A stretch of DNA of 48,699 bases from the NCBI RefSeq assembly GCF_003992005.1, contig NZ_RQVL01000017.1:1-48699 (forward strand), in the 5' to 3' direction. This document shows positions 9,411 to 16,967 of the stretch, piece after piece. A program made the translations under genes and the position numbers. How positions within the stretch are numbered: the stretch's first letter is position 1; each line of letters opens with the position of its first letter. The notes under the pieces are model-generated. The model was not told the origin of the DNA, made no database searches, and worked only from the letters and a program-made list of their open reading frames with translations. The stretch comes from Veillonella sp. VA139 (GTDB lineage: Bacteria; Bacillota; Negativicutes; Veillonellales; Veillonellaceae).

Positions 9411-9784
9411 TGGTTGGAGATTTTTGTTTAGCAATATTTCCATATTATGATGCGAAAGCCAAAAAAAATAAATTCAAATATCGCCCTATTCTTGTCATTG
9501 CAGAAGCTGGATAAAATGACTGGGTAACATTACCAGTGTCTAAAATTTCTCATAAAGAATGTATTGATTTAGAATATGATATCAAAATAGAACCTATAAA
9601 CTATCCGCTAATGAACTTGGCATGCGTTTCTTATATAAGAACACATAAACAAACCGTTACGCATCGTGCATCGCTTACGAAGGTAATTATTAATGTAAAG
9701 AAAATGTATCCTGGATTATATACTAGGGTAATAGATAAAGTTGAAGAAAAGTATAAAATAAATATAATCGAAGCAAGAAGTTGA
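9410..9784 (+). pseudogene. MazF/PemK-like toxin gene with in-frame TAA
   Basis: Reading from ATG 9410 gives MVGDFCLAIFPYYDAKAKKNKFKYRPILVIAEAG, then TAA at 9512-9514, then NDWVTLPVSKIS and on to 9783 in the same frame with no further stop. KYRPILVI followed by an LPVSKIS strand is the pattern of type II toxins of the MazF/PemK fold. Read through, the protein would be 124 codons, a normal length. A single-base nonsense mutation (or a sequencing error) is the simplest explanation. The C-terminal part could be re-initiated only weakly, for example at ATG 9536, without a clear ribosome-binding site. The intact partner is the upstream Panacea antitoxin. Confidence 0.75.
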
Positions 9785-9815
9785 GAAATTATTATTTTTA
9801 TAAAACGTAAATATA

Positions 9816-9868
9816 AAAAGGAGTTGTAACAAATATGTAGAAGTACATTTTGATATAACTCCTTTTAA
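9816..9868 (+). terminator. Terminator-like long hairpin
   Basis: AAAAGGAGTT (9816-9825) pairs with AACTCCTTTT (9857-9866), with a 31-nt loop. It closes the Panacea/toxin unit. The left arm contains a ribosome-binding-like GGAG that is sequestered in the stem. Confidence 0.55.
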
Positions 9869-9944
9869 TTTATGTAAATAAAGACTTTCTTAAATTGCAA
9901 GTAGAAATTGAACACTTTAATATAATCATTTTATTTACATTTGC

Positions 9945-9989
9945 TTGACATACGTATAAACACGTACTATAGTAAGCATAGGGCTTACT
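9945..9989 (+). promoter_or_regulatory. hicAB promoter with overlapping inverted repeats
   Basis: TTGACA (9945-9950), 17-nt spacer, TATAGT (9968-9973). Inside the spacer TACGT (9951-9955) and ACGTA (9962-9966) form an inverted repeat with a 6-bp gap. The -10 lies in the perfect palindrome TACTATAGTA (9965-9974), and AGTAAGC (9971-9977) pairs with GCTTACT (9983-9989) just downstream. These are good candidates for the HicB autorepression operator; which repeat HicB binds is inference. Confidence 0.75.
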
Positions 9990-10036
9990 TTTCTATGCAA
10001 TTAGTAATTTCGTATATAACTAAATGAAAGTTGGTG

Positions 10037-10228
10037 ATGATTTTGGTAACACCCAAAGAACTATTGAAAGTATTAAAAAAGGATGGCTGGTATGTTGATC
10101 GAATACGAGGTTCACATCATATGTTAAAGCATACTGGCAAAGCTGGACGTGTTACAGTACCGGTACATAAAGAAGATTTAAAACCTAAAACGTTACATAC
10201 GATTCTGAAGCAAGCAGGGATTAAATAA
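10037..10228 (+). CDS. hicA: HicA family toxin (mRNA interferase)
   Basis: About 63 aa, a small basic protein with a dsRBD-like fold that cleaves mRNA. It has the family pattern TPKELLKVLKKDGWYVDRIRGSHHMLKH, with the catalytic histidine in GSHH, and ends with LKPKTLHTILKQAGI, the usual HicA tail. Several in-frame starts exist (TTG 10031, GTG 10034, ATG 10037); ATG 10037 is chosen as the first ATG, with GAAAG 7 nt upstream, but this start is weakly supported. It is followed 48 nt later by hicB, the usual toxin-first order. Confidence 0.92.
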   Translation: MILVTPKELLKVLKKDGWYVDRIRGSHHMLKHTGKAGRVTVPVHKEDLKPKTLHTILKQAGIK

Positions 10229-10276
10229 TTATAGTAGAGAATAGATAAGGAAGATACTTTAAATAGGAGGTATATG

Positions 10277-10675
10277 ATGAGAAAAGAAATGTATCCAGCA
10301 ATTTTTAGCAGTGATGGAGATGGAGGATATACAGTCAGCTTTCCAGATTTACTAGGTTGTGTTACAGAAGGTAATACATTAGCCGAGGCGGTGGATATGG
10401 CAGAAGACGCACTGGGACTTTATTTATATTCATTGAGTGAAGATAAAGAAGAATTTCCAGTTCCTACGAGTCCAACTGATATACAATGTAGCTCGGGAGA
10501 GTTTATAGGATTAGTAAAATGGGATGAAGAAGCATATTTGAGAAAAACAGATAATCGAGCTGTAAAAAAAACGCTTACCATTCCTAGTTGGCTTAATCAT
10601 AGGGCAGAAGAAGAGAATCTGAACTTTTCTAAAATATTACAAAGTGCATTAAAAGAAGAATTAGGAATTGTATAA
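10277..10675 (+). CDS. hicB: HicB family antitoxin
   Basis: 132 aa. The N-terminal partial RNase H-like fold shows YPAIFSSDGDGGYTVSFPDLLGCVTEGNT, the HicB core that blocks the HicA active site. The C-terminus, TLTIPSWLNHRAEEENLNF and what follows, looks like a ribbon-helix-helix DNA-binding domain that would autorepress the promoter at 9945-9973. AGGAGG (10265-10270) is better spaced to ATG 10277 than to ATG 10274, so 10277 is preferred. It ends 6 nt before the ABC-F gene, so some read-through into that gene is likely. Confidence 0.93.
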   Translation: MRKEMYPAIFSSDGDGGYTVSFPDLLGCVTEGNTLAEAVDMAEDALGLYLYSLSEDKEEFPVPTSPTDIQCSSGEFIGLVKWDEEAYLRKTDNRAVKKTLTIPSWLNHRAEEENLNFSKILQSALKEELGIV

Positions 10676-10681
10676 ACGAAT

Positions 10682-12700
10682 ATGAACATCTTAACATTAC
10701 AAAATATAGAAAAATCCTATGGCACACGGTTATTGTTTAAAAACGTAAATGTAACCATAGCATCGCATCATCGCATTGGTTTGATTGGTGTGAATGGGAC
10801 AGGAAAAACAACTTTATTACAGGTCCTAGAAGGAACGCAAGAACCAGATAAGGGCAGTATAGAACGAAATGGGAAAGCTATGATTCACCGGTTGGAGCAA
10901 GATCCGTATATCGATGAAACGACCACTTTGCTAGACAATGTTTTGCTAGGAGACCATCCGAAACTTTCACTGGTGCGAGATTTTGAAAGAGCCTTACAAG
11001 ATCCAGAATCACTGCAATATATGAAATTATTGGCACGCATGGATGAAGAAGATGGCTGGATTGTAGAACAAGAAGCGAAAATGATTTTGACTCGTCTTGG
11101 CTTTCACGATGTACATGGGTCAGCAAAGTCATTATCTGGGGGACAACGGCGGAGACTGGCATTAGCCAGAGCCTTGGTCTATCCTTGTGATTTATTATTG
11201 CTTGACGAGCCTACGAATCATTTGGACGAGGCCACGATTGAATGGCTAGAACTATATTTAAAAGATAGAAAAGACGCCGTAGTATTGAGCACCCATGATA
11301 GATATTTCCTAGATGCCGTATGCAATACCATATGGGAATTATCGAATCAGACCATATATGAATTTCAAGAGACCTATGAAACCTATGTATCGTTGAAAGA
11401 AGAACGAGAAGCGCAACTCGATGCTATTGAAGAAAAGCGTAGAAAGTTAATCGCTAGTGAACTGAAATGGGTACGCCGTGGTGCGAAAGCACGGACCACG
11501 AAACAAAAGGCGAGGTTGCAACGGTTTGAACAATTGAAAGCTATGGAAAAACGACAAAAAGTAGGTACCGTGGATCCTATTGTATTAGCCTCTCGTTTGG
11601 GAAATACAATCTTCGACATAGAACATCTATCGTTTTCTTATGACGGTGGGCGAGATGTAATCAAAGACTTTACCTATCATATGGTGCGCCATGACCGTAT
11701 CGGTGTGGTAGGACCTAATGGGATTGGTAAGACTACGTTGATGAAGCTATTCCAAGGCGCTTTGGAACCAACTGGTGGCACTATGGGTCGTGGAGAAACA
11801 GTTCGCATTGGATATTTCTCGCAACAATTACCAACCTTTAAAGAAGACCAACGGGTGTTGGACTATATTCGAGAAAATCGTTCGTACTTGCACTTGCCAG
11901 ATGGTAGTTCCTTAAGTGCAGGCCAATTGTTGGAACGCTTTTTATTTCCACCATCCCATCATGGCTTGCCCATACGCAAACTATCGGGTGGGGAAAAACG
12001 TCGACTCTTTTTATTGCGCATCTTAATGGATGCACCGAATGTGCTGCTCTTAGATGAGCCTACCAATGACCTAGATATTCCAACCTTAGAAGTGTTAGAA
12101 GACTTCTTAGATTCTTATAGTGGTATTGTCATCACTGTCTGCCATGATCGGTACTTCTTAGATCGTGTAGTAGATAAGCTCTTTGTATTCACGGGTGGCG
12201 GGCATATCGAGGTGTATCATGGCGGTTACTCCGATTATGAAGCGGATACGCACCTAACCAGTGCCATAGGTGGTGAGACGAAGCGTGGTGTATTGCGTCA
12301 TGCCGTTCATGTACAAGGCAGATCCCCTAGTTCTATGGAACAGGATATGGGATACCATGCCAATGAAGGGATGCTAGAGGATGCTGAAAGTAAACGGTCA
12401 CCTGATGCTGGTATAGAGGCGCAAGATAGCATCAATCTAGTAGCAGTAGAGACTACGGTAGATAGCAAGGAGAGTGCCAAAAAGAAACTGACCTTAGGGG
12501 AGATGAAAGAACTTGAACAATTAGAACTTCGCATTGCGGAGTTAGAGGGACTGGTCAAGGCCTATGATGCTATGATTGCCCAAGGTGGTAGTGACTATGA
12601 CGCTATTGAAAATACTGTCAAAGAACGAGAACAAGTAGTAGAAGAGCTAGATATGAGTACCTTGCGTTGGTTGGAATTGGAAGAAAAAAGAAACGCATAG
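10682..12700 (+). CDS. ABC-F family ATPase (Uup-like)
   Basis: 672 aa, two ABC domains and no membrane segments, so a ribosome-associated or Uup-type ABC-F protein rather than a transporter. First domain: Walker A GVNGTGKTT near 37-45, signature LSGGQRRR near 150, Walker B LLLLDEPTNHLD near 172-183. The linker around 235-285 is long, basic and helical (KWVRRGAKARTTKQKARLQR), as in the P-site tRNA interaction motif. Second domain: GPNGIGKTT near 344, LSGGEKRR near 435, LLLDEPTNDLD near 458. The C-terminus (about 600-672) is a charged coiled coil, as in Uup. An acidic, low-complexity insert lies around 540-595. No ribosome-binding site is strong; translation may be coupled to hicB 6 nt upstream. 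Confidence 0.9.
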   Translation: MNILTLQNIEKSYGTRLLFKNVNVTIASHHRIGLIGVNGTGKTTLLQVLEGTQEPDKGSIERNGKAMIHRLEQDPYIDETTTLLDNVLLGDHPKLSLVRDFERALQDPESLQYMKLLARMDEEDGWIVEQEAKMILTRLGFHDVHGSAKSLSGGQRRRLALARALVYPCDLLLLDEPTNHLDEATIEWLELYLKDRKDAVVLSTHDRYFLDAVCNTIWELSNQTIYEFQETYETYVSLKEEREAQLDAIEEKRRKLIASELKWVRRGAKARTTKQKARLQRFEQLKAMEKRQKVGTVDPIVLASRLGNTIFDIEHLSFSYDGGRDVIKDFTYHMVRHDRIGVVGPNGIGKTTLMKLFQGALEPTGGTMGRGETVRIGYFSQQLPTFKEDQRVLDYIRENRSYLHLPDGSSLSAGQLLERFLFPPSHHGLPIRKLSGGEKRRLFLLRILMDAPNVLLLDEPTNDLDIPTLEVLEDFLDSYSGIVITVCHDRYFLDRVVDKLFVFTGGGHIEVYHGGYSDYEADTHLTSAIGGETKRGVLRHAVHVQGRSPSSMEQDMGYHANEGMLEDAESKRSPDAGIEAQDSINLVAVETTVDSKESAKKKLTLGEMKELEQLELRIAELEGLVKAYDAMIAQGGSDYDAIENTVKEREQVVEELDMSTLRWLELEEKRNA

Positions 12701-12702
12701 AC

Positions 12703-13200
12703 GGTATCAAGTTTTTGTTGGAGAAATAATTGCCTAGCTTTAAAGGAGAGTTCGTTCTTACCGAAGAATCCTGCGTCCACCTTGTGTAGTTGCTTGTAGC
12801 CATCCGTCACTTTTCTTTTCTACATCTGGGATTGCAGTTCTAGGTGCTGGAGAATACGTAATATATGGATATGACTTCCGCTGTTTCCTAGCAGCTATTT
12901 TTATAGAAGATAGAATCTTTGGTGTTTCTAAGTTGCTGAAATAATTGAAGTTATCGCCTCTGTATGCTTTCATCACGAACTCATGGATAGATCCGTTTTG
13001 GAGTAGAAGCTTCTGCTGATTTCTCATAACTCATAGATATGGCATGTTTAATAATTTCACTGGCACAGTAGGGCTCAATTCGTTTATGAGAAGGTAGATC
13101 TAATAATGCATCTAATAGATATACAAATTCTCTAGTTACTTTATCTTTGTAATTATTATCTGCTAAATGTGGTATAATATAGGCATGAGCAAGGAGAAGT
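12703..13200 (-). pseudogene. Relic of an ISLre2-like (UPF0236) transposase
   Basis: On the minus strand, 13200 to about 13010 reads AHAYIIPHLADNNYKDKVTREF and continues VYLLDALLDLPSHKRIEP, then ISMSYEKSAEA before a stop. This resembles the N-terminal third of ISLre2/UPF0236 transposases (a YLLD stretch and an MSYEKS motif). In another frame, about 13027 to 12758 continues with an NGSIHEFVMKAYRGDNFNYFSNL-type tail. The centre of the gene is missing and the two parts are out of frame, so it is a decayed deletion derivative. Its outer end (GGTATCAAG at 12703) lies 2 nt after the ABC-F stop. The same terminal sequence recurs at 15301-15351 and 43045-43095. The family assignment rests on motif resemblance only. 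Confidence 0.65.
13170..13178 (+). promoter_or_regulatory. Extended -10 promoter for the rnlAB locus
   Basis: TGG directly before TATAAT (13173-13178) is a TGn extended -10 box; no good -35 is seen. Transcription would begin near 13185, giving a leader of about 50 nt before ATG 13234. The element lies inside the transposase relic, so the promoter was probably provided by it. Confidence 0.55.
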
Positions 13201-13233
13201 TTATTAAAATTTAGAATACGGTGGTGAAGATTT

Positions 13234-14733
13234 ATGGCGAAGAAAAAGTTTTATGCAGTAAAAGTAGGTAAAATACCAGGGATATATGGCACTTGGAGTG
13301 AAGCGGAGGAACAGGTTAAGGGATTTTCTGGCGCTGTGTATAAATCTTTTTCTACTGAGGAAGAAGCAATAACATATATATCTTGTGAAGATATAAAAGA
13401 AATTAAAAGCGTATCTGATGAAAGGTCTGCAATAAATAAAAAAATAGAACAGAAAATAAAAAACTTAGAAGATGGAATAGTAATTGCTTTTGTAGATGGT
13501 AGCCATTCTTTAGATGCAGATGGAAAAGAAAAATACAGTTTTGGTGTTGTACTTTTAACCAATGAATCAGAAGACAGTCTATATAAGGCTTTTATAGACA
13601 AAACTTATATGGATTCAAGAAATATTGCAGGTGAAATTGAAGGTGCTAAACAGGCTATTTTATGGGCTATTGAAAGAAATAAACAAAGAATAAAAATTTT
13701 TTATGATTATGAAGGTATTGAAAAGTGGGCAACGAAAGAATGGAAGTCTAAAGTCAAGATTTCACAGGAATATAGCAAATTCTTTGATGAGAAGTCAAAG
13801 TTGATAAATATAGAATTTGAGCATGTAAAAGCCCATAGCGGGATTGTGTATAATGAAAAAGCGGATGAATTAGCCAAAAAAGCTCTCTTGTCGCAAGGGT
13901 ATAAAACATATAATGACGGATCTATCTATTTTGTAGGTTTTCAAAAGCAAGATTGGCTTAATATGGTAGAATCACTCAATCATGAAATCAATGAAGAAGA
14001 TATTAAAGACAAAATTAAAGTGGAAGAATCTAGTCCAAAGGATTACTTAGATAAATTGATACTTGTGTTTGACGGTCAACGAGTGATTATTAACTGCTAC
14101 AAAGGCAATAAATCTTATGTTCAAGGGAAACAAAGTTTACTGTTTCAGAAAATTATTTCATTGGCGATTGAAAATTTACCAACAGATAGTGCTGTTATAG
14201 AAACCTTAAATACGTATCATGCTTTAACAGTAGAGAAGCCGGAGGTTGAAAATGCTTTTTCTACGTTATTACCTAATTTTCCAATAGATGATAAAGATAT
14301 AAAGCTTAGAAATACTTTATTATCCGCAGTATTTAATACACTGATAACAGGCTATATGCCGGATTATACTTGTCTGGTTACACCACTTTTTAGAGCGATG
14401 GAATTTTATTTGCATAGAATTTTACATGATAAATTGGGTAATAATACAACTAGAACAGGGAAAGATGGCAAATTTAAAGGAAATAATTTTGCTTTCTTTG
14501 ATGAAAATAAAACAACAGGAAATTTTGAATATAATTCATCTGCTGTAGGCTTAAGTTCTAATCAAATAGATTATCTTAATCAGTTATATAGTAGGTATAA
14601 CAAAATGCGACATCCATATTCTCATTGGGCAGAAAATTCAATAGATACTCATGTTATAACGGATATAAAAACAGCTCATGATTTAATTTTAGATGGCTTG
14701 CAACTTATAAATGAATATTATATAATATATTAA
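13234..14733 (+). CDS. RNase H1-RnlA fusion toxin (RNase LS family)
   Basis: 499 aa in three parts. Residues 1-45 (KKKFYAVKVGKIPGIYGTW) are a viroplasmin / RNase H1 N-terminal hybrid-binding domain. Residues about 80-220 are an RNase H domain with the DEDD set visible: AFVDGS near 85, GEIEGA near 132, YDYEG near 157, EKADELAKKA near 209. From about 250 the sequence resembles the E. coli toxin RnlA: DYTCLVTPLFRAMEFYL matches its DYCMLLYPELRTIEG region, and NQIDYLNQLYSRYNKMRH precedes the HEPN motif RHPYSH (R459-H464), the counterpart of RHSLFH in RnlA. RnlA is a HEPN mRNA endoribonuclease, reported to be stimulated by RNase HI in E. coli; here the two are one chain. The ribosome-binding site is GGTGGTG. 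rnlB follows. Confidence 0.85.
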   Translation: MAKKKFYAVKVGKIPGIYGTWSEAEEQVKGFSGAVYKSFSTEEEAITYISCEDIKEIKSVSDERSAINKKIEQKIKNLEDGIVIAFVDGSHSLDADGKEKYSFGVVLLTNESEDSLYKAFIDKTYMDSRNIAGEIEGAKQAILWAIERNKQRIKIFYDYEGIEKWATKEWKSKVKISQEYSKFFDEKSKLINIEFEHVKAHSGIVYNEKADELAKKALLSQGYKTYNDGSIYFVGFQKQDWLNMVESLNHEINEEDIKDKIKVEESSPKDYLDKLILVFDGQRVIINCYKGNKSYVQGKQSLLFQKIISLAIENLPTDSAVIETLNTYHALTVEKPEVENAFSTLLPNFPIDDKDIKLRNTLLSAVFNTLITGYMPDYTCLVTPLFRAMEFYLHRILHDKLGNNTTRTGKDGKFKGNNFAFFDENKTTGNFEYNSSAVGLSSNQIDYLNQLYSRYNKMRHPYSHWAENSIDTHVITDIKTAHDLILDGLQLINEYYIIY

Positions 14734-14778
14734 TTGCTTTTTATAAGAATGATTAGAGAGGAAGGAGGAGATGTTGTA

Positions 14779-15126
14779 ATGGAGCTATATTTAATAAATA
14801 GTTTGAAAAAGGATGGATTTGATACGATAATTACATTATTGGATTACCAAACCCAAATATCAAGATGTTTAAAATCCATTAGAATGTCTCCAGATACAAC
14901 AAGAAAACTCTTGATAGATACTATATTATGTTCGGGAATGAATGAGTATCGTTTTATTGAAACTACTTTAAATGAGGATGGAACAATAAATTTAAATCAT
15001 TATAATTATGTTACTGTGAATAATGATGTACTTGAAAAAGCAAATGAGATTTTAAAATATCAGCCTGCTTTTTTAAGAAATTCTGTGTTGCCGGAATCAC
15101 AAATTAAAAAAATAGCACAGAATTAA
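14779..15126 (+). CDS. rnlB: RnlB-like antitoxin
   Basis: 115 aa from ATG 14779, preceded by GAAGGAGG; the frame upstream to 14734 lacks support. It resembles E. coli RnlB: a helix YQTQISRCLKSI aligned with IETKLSALLGS, a NEYRFIETTLNEDG segment, and the tail PAFLRNSVLPESQIKKI against PEYLEASVLSPDDVRQV. RnlB blocks RnlA toxicity and its position just after the toxin gene fits an rnlA-rnlB operon. Such systems act against phages; in E. coli, phage T4 counters RnlA with Dmd. A terminator follows. Confidence 0.8.
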   Translation: MELYLINSLKKDGFDTIITLLDYQTQISRCLKSIRMSPDTTRKLLIDTILCSGMNEYRFIETTLNEDGTINLNHYNYVTVNNDVLEKANEILKYQPAFLRNSVLPESQIKKIAQN

Positions 15127-15162
15127 ATATACCATATACCATATACCATCATATGACGCAAC

Positions 15163-15194
15163 AAAGCACTTAAAGAAATTTAGGTGCTTTTTTT
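15163..15194 (+). terminator. Terminator of the rnlAB operon
   Basis: AAAGCACTTAAA (15163-15174) pairs with TTTAGGTGCTTT (15179-15190, one G-T pair), then TTTT. It is preceded by three tandem copies of a 7-bp ATACCAT unit (about 15128-15150), which look like simple-sequence expansion. Confidence 0.85.
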
Positions 15195-15200
15195 AATTAC

Positions 15201-15285
15201 GGTTCTTTGTCAAATGTGAGGGCTGCTCATATAAAAGAATCTTAGCGCTAGCTATCTAAATAGCTAGTGCTATTCTTTTTGCGAT
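15201..15285 (+). mobile_element. Solo end of an ISL3-family element
   Basis: GGTTCTTTGTCAAATGTG and the next 65 bases closely match 47314-47396, the 3' end of the ISL3 transposase unit at the right edge, including the terminal repeat and the 14-bp palindromic hairpin (here AGCGCTAGCTATCT/AAATAGCTAGTGCT at 15244-15271). No transposase sequence is attached, so this is a relic end only. Confidence 0.75.
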
Positions 15286-15300
15286 TCTTTAGTAACGAGA

Positions 15301-15351
15301 AACTCTCTATTAAAGCTAGACAATTATTTCCCAATAAAAAACTTGATACAG
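15301..15351 (+). mobile_element. Relic 3' end of the ISLre2-like element
   Basis: AACTCTCTATTAAAGCTAGA through ACTTGATAC closely resembles the reverse complement of 12703-12755 and the plus strand of 43045-43095. It is the outer end of the same decayed element. Together with the copy at 12703 it brackets rnlAB in opposite orientations, with both ends pointing outward. Confidence 0.6.
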
Positions 15352-15369
15352 TCAAATGCTAAAAAATAC

Positions 15370-15398
15370 TTGCTTTTTTAAAGTCGGTGTGATATCAT
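15370..15398 (+). promoter_or_regulatory. Promoter of the OmpM-type gene, long leader
   Basis: TTGCTT (15370-15375), 17-nt spacer, TATCAT (15393-15398). The predicted start near 15405 leaves an unusually long 5' leader of about 160 nt before ATG 15564. The leader contains no open frame with a good ribosome-binding site, and I see no strong simple hairpin in it. A long leader on a major porin mRNA suggests stability or post-transcriptional control; this is inference. Confidence 0.6.
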
Positions 15399-15563
15399 AT
15401 GCGTAAGTCAATTGAATAAATTTGTCATGTAAGCAAAAATCTGGCACATGGAATGAGAGGAAACAAGGATACTCTAGGGATATGTTGCGAGAGAGTACGC
15501 TGGATGCAAATGTATACAAGTGACTATGTATATTATTTTATTTTTCATTGAGAGGTAGTTATC

Positions 15564-16835
15564 ATGAAAAAACATTTAGCAGTATTAGCAGCAACAGCAG
15601 TATTGGGTGTTACTTCTGCATTCGCAGCAAACCCATTCTCCGATGTAACTCCACAAGATTGGGCATACCAAGCAGTAGCTCAATTGGCAGCTCAAGGCGT
15701 AGTTAACGGCTACCCAGATGGTACTTTCCAAGGTCAAAACAACATCACTCGTTATGAAATGGCTCAAATGGTAGCAAAAGCTATGGTTCAACAAGACCGT
15801 GTTGATGCAGAACAAAATGCAATCATCAATCGTTTGGCTAACGAATTCTCCGCTGAGTTGAACAACCTAGGCGTTCGTACAGCAACATTAGAAAACAAAG
15901 TGGGCAACTTCAAATTCACTGGTGATGCTCGTCTTCGTTACATTGGCACTAATGATGCACGTAAATCTAAATTTGATTACCGTGGACGTGTAAAATTCGA
16001 AGCAACTGTAAATGATAATACTAAAGCAGTAATTCGTTTATCCAGTGGTACTCGTGTATTTGGCGAAAACTCAAATGCAGCGGATGTATTAGCGGTAAAT
16101 CATGCAAACGCTGGTCACAGTGGTACAGCTAAACTTACATCAACCAACAATGGTGCAGAAATCGATCGTGTATATGTACAACATAACTTTGGTAAACACG
16201 TAACTGCATCTGCTGGTCGTCAAAACTTATTCATTGGTAGTGGTTTAGTATATGATGATGCATTTGATGGTGTGATTGCTATGGCGGGTAAAGACAAATT
16301 AAATGCAACAGTAGCATATGGTTATGCAACATTTGAACCTACTAAACGTGTAGATAATGAAGAATTTAATGCTTATCAATTGAACTATAAACCAGTTGAA
16401 AATGTTGCACTTTCTGGTTACTTCGGTAAAGTACATGAAAAAGATGGTGTAGGTTTCCACGGTGCTTCTTTAGATGTGAACTTCGGTCGTGACCATAAAT
16501 TCTGGGCTGGTGCTGAATATGCGAAAGCTGAATCTGAAGGTGCAGCAGGCGAAGCTTGGATTGCTGGCTTAGGCTATGGCGAAGCTGAAATGGCTAAAGT
16601 TGGTACTTGGGGAGCAAAAGTTCAATACTTCAATGCTAAAGCTGATTCCCCAATCGCTAGCTCCACTTGGAACTTTGTGGACAACGACAAAAAAGGTTTC
16701 TTAACTACAGTTGATTACACATTGGCTAAAAATGTTGGTTTATCTGCATATGCAACAATCAACACTAAAAACCATGCTGAAAAAAATAACAACTTACCTG
16801 AATCTTATCGTGCAGAACTTAACTACAAATTCTAA
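15564..16835 (+). CDS. OmpM-type outer membrane porin with SLH domain
   Basis: 423 aa. Signal peptide MKKHLAVLAATAVLGVTSAFA, cleaved after AFA near residue 21. Next comes one S-layer homology domain (about 22-75: NPFSDVTPQDWAYQAVAQLA, GYPDGTF, ITRYEMAQMVAKAM), which in Negativicutes binds modified peptidoglycan and tethers the outer membrane. A short helical linker (about 80-115) leads to a C-terminal beta-barrel of alternating polar and aromatic strands ending in the terminal phenylalanine NYKF, the usual signal for outer-membrane insertion. It is a hallmark of diderm Firmicutes such as Veillonella and Selenomonas. Codon use is uniform (GCA, GTA, CAA rich), as in a very abundant protein. GAGAGG precedes the ATG. 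Confidence 0.95.
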   Translation: MKKHLAVLAATAVLGVTSAFAANPFSDVTPQDWAYQAVAQLAAQGVVNGYPDGTFQGQNNITRYEMAQMVAKAMVQQDRVDAEQNAIINRLANEFSAELNNLGVRTATLENKVGNFKFTGDARLRYIGTNDARKSKFDYRGRVKFEATVNDNTKAVIRLSSGTRVFGENSNAADVLAVNHANAGHSGTAKLTSTNNGAEIDRVYVQHNFGKHVTASAGRQNLFIGSGLVYDDAFDGVIAMAGKDKLNATVAYGYATFEPTKRVDNEEFNAYQLNYKPVENVALSGYFGKVHEKDGVGFHGASLDVNFGRDHKFWAGAEYAKAESEGAAGEAWIAGLGYGEAEMAKVGTWGAKVQYFNAKADSPIASSTWNFVDNDKKGFLTTVDYTLAKNVGLSAYATINTKNHAEKNNNLPESYRAELNYKF

Positions 16836-16856
16836 TTTGTTAGTTGCTTATACAAA

Positions 16857-16881
16857 GAGAACTCCTTCGGGAGTTCTTTTT
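16857..16881 (+). terminator. Terminator after the porin gene
   Basis: AGAACTCC (16858-16865), tetraloop TTCG, GGAGTTCT (16870-16877), then TTTT. The UUCG loop makes it very stable. Confidence 0.95.
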
Positions 16882-16967
16882 GCATATATGAATAGATACA
16901 ACTTTCATAAACCGTGATATAATACAAGGTAAGAATAGTAAGTTATACTGAAATGGAAGGTGTTATA

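Noticed and set aside
13185..13214. Nine-codon ORF (MSKEKFIKI) before the RNase H-RnlA gene
   Set aside because: No ribosome-binding site is convincing, and it lies at the predicted transcription start in the relic; probably chance.
15127..15150. Three tandem 7-bp ATACCAT units as a CRISPR-like or phase-variable repeat
   Set aside because: The units are too short and few, lack spacers and do not lie in a promoter or coding region.
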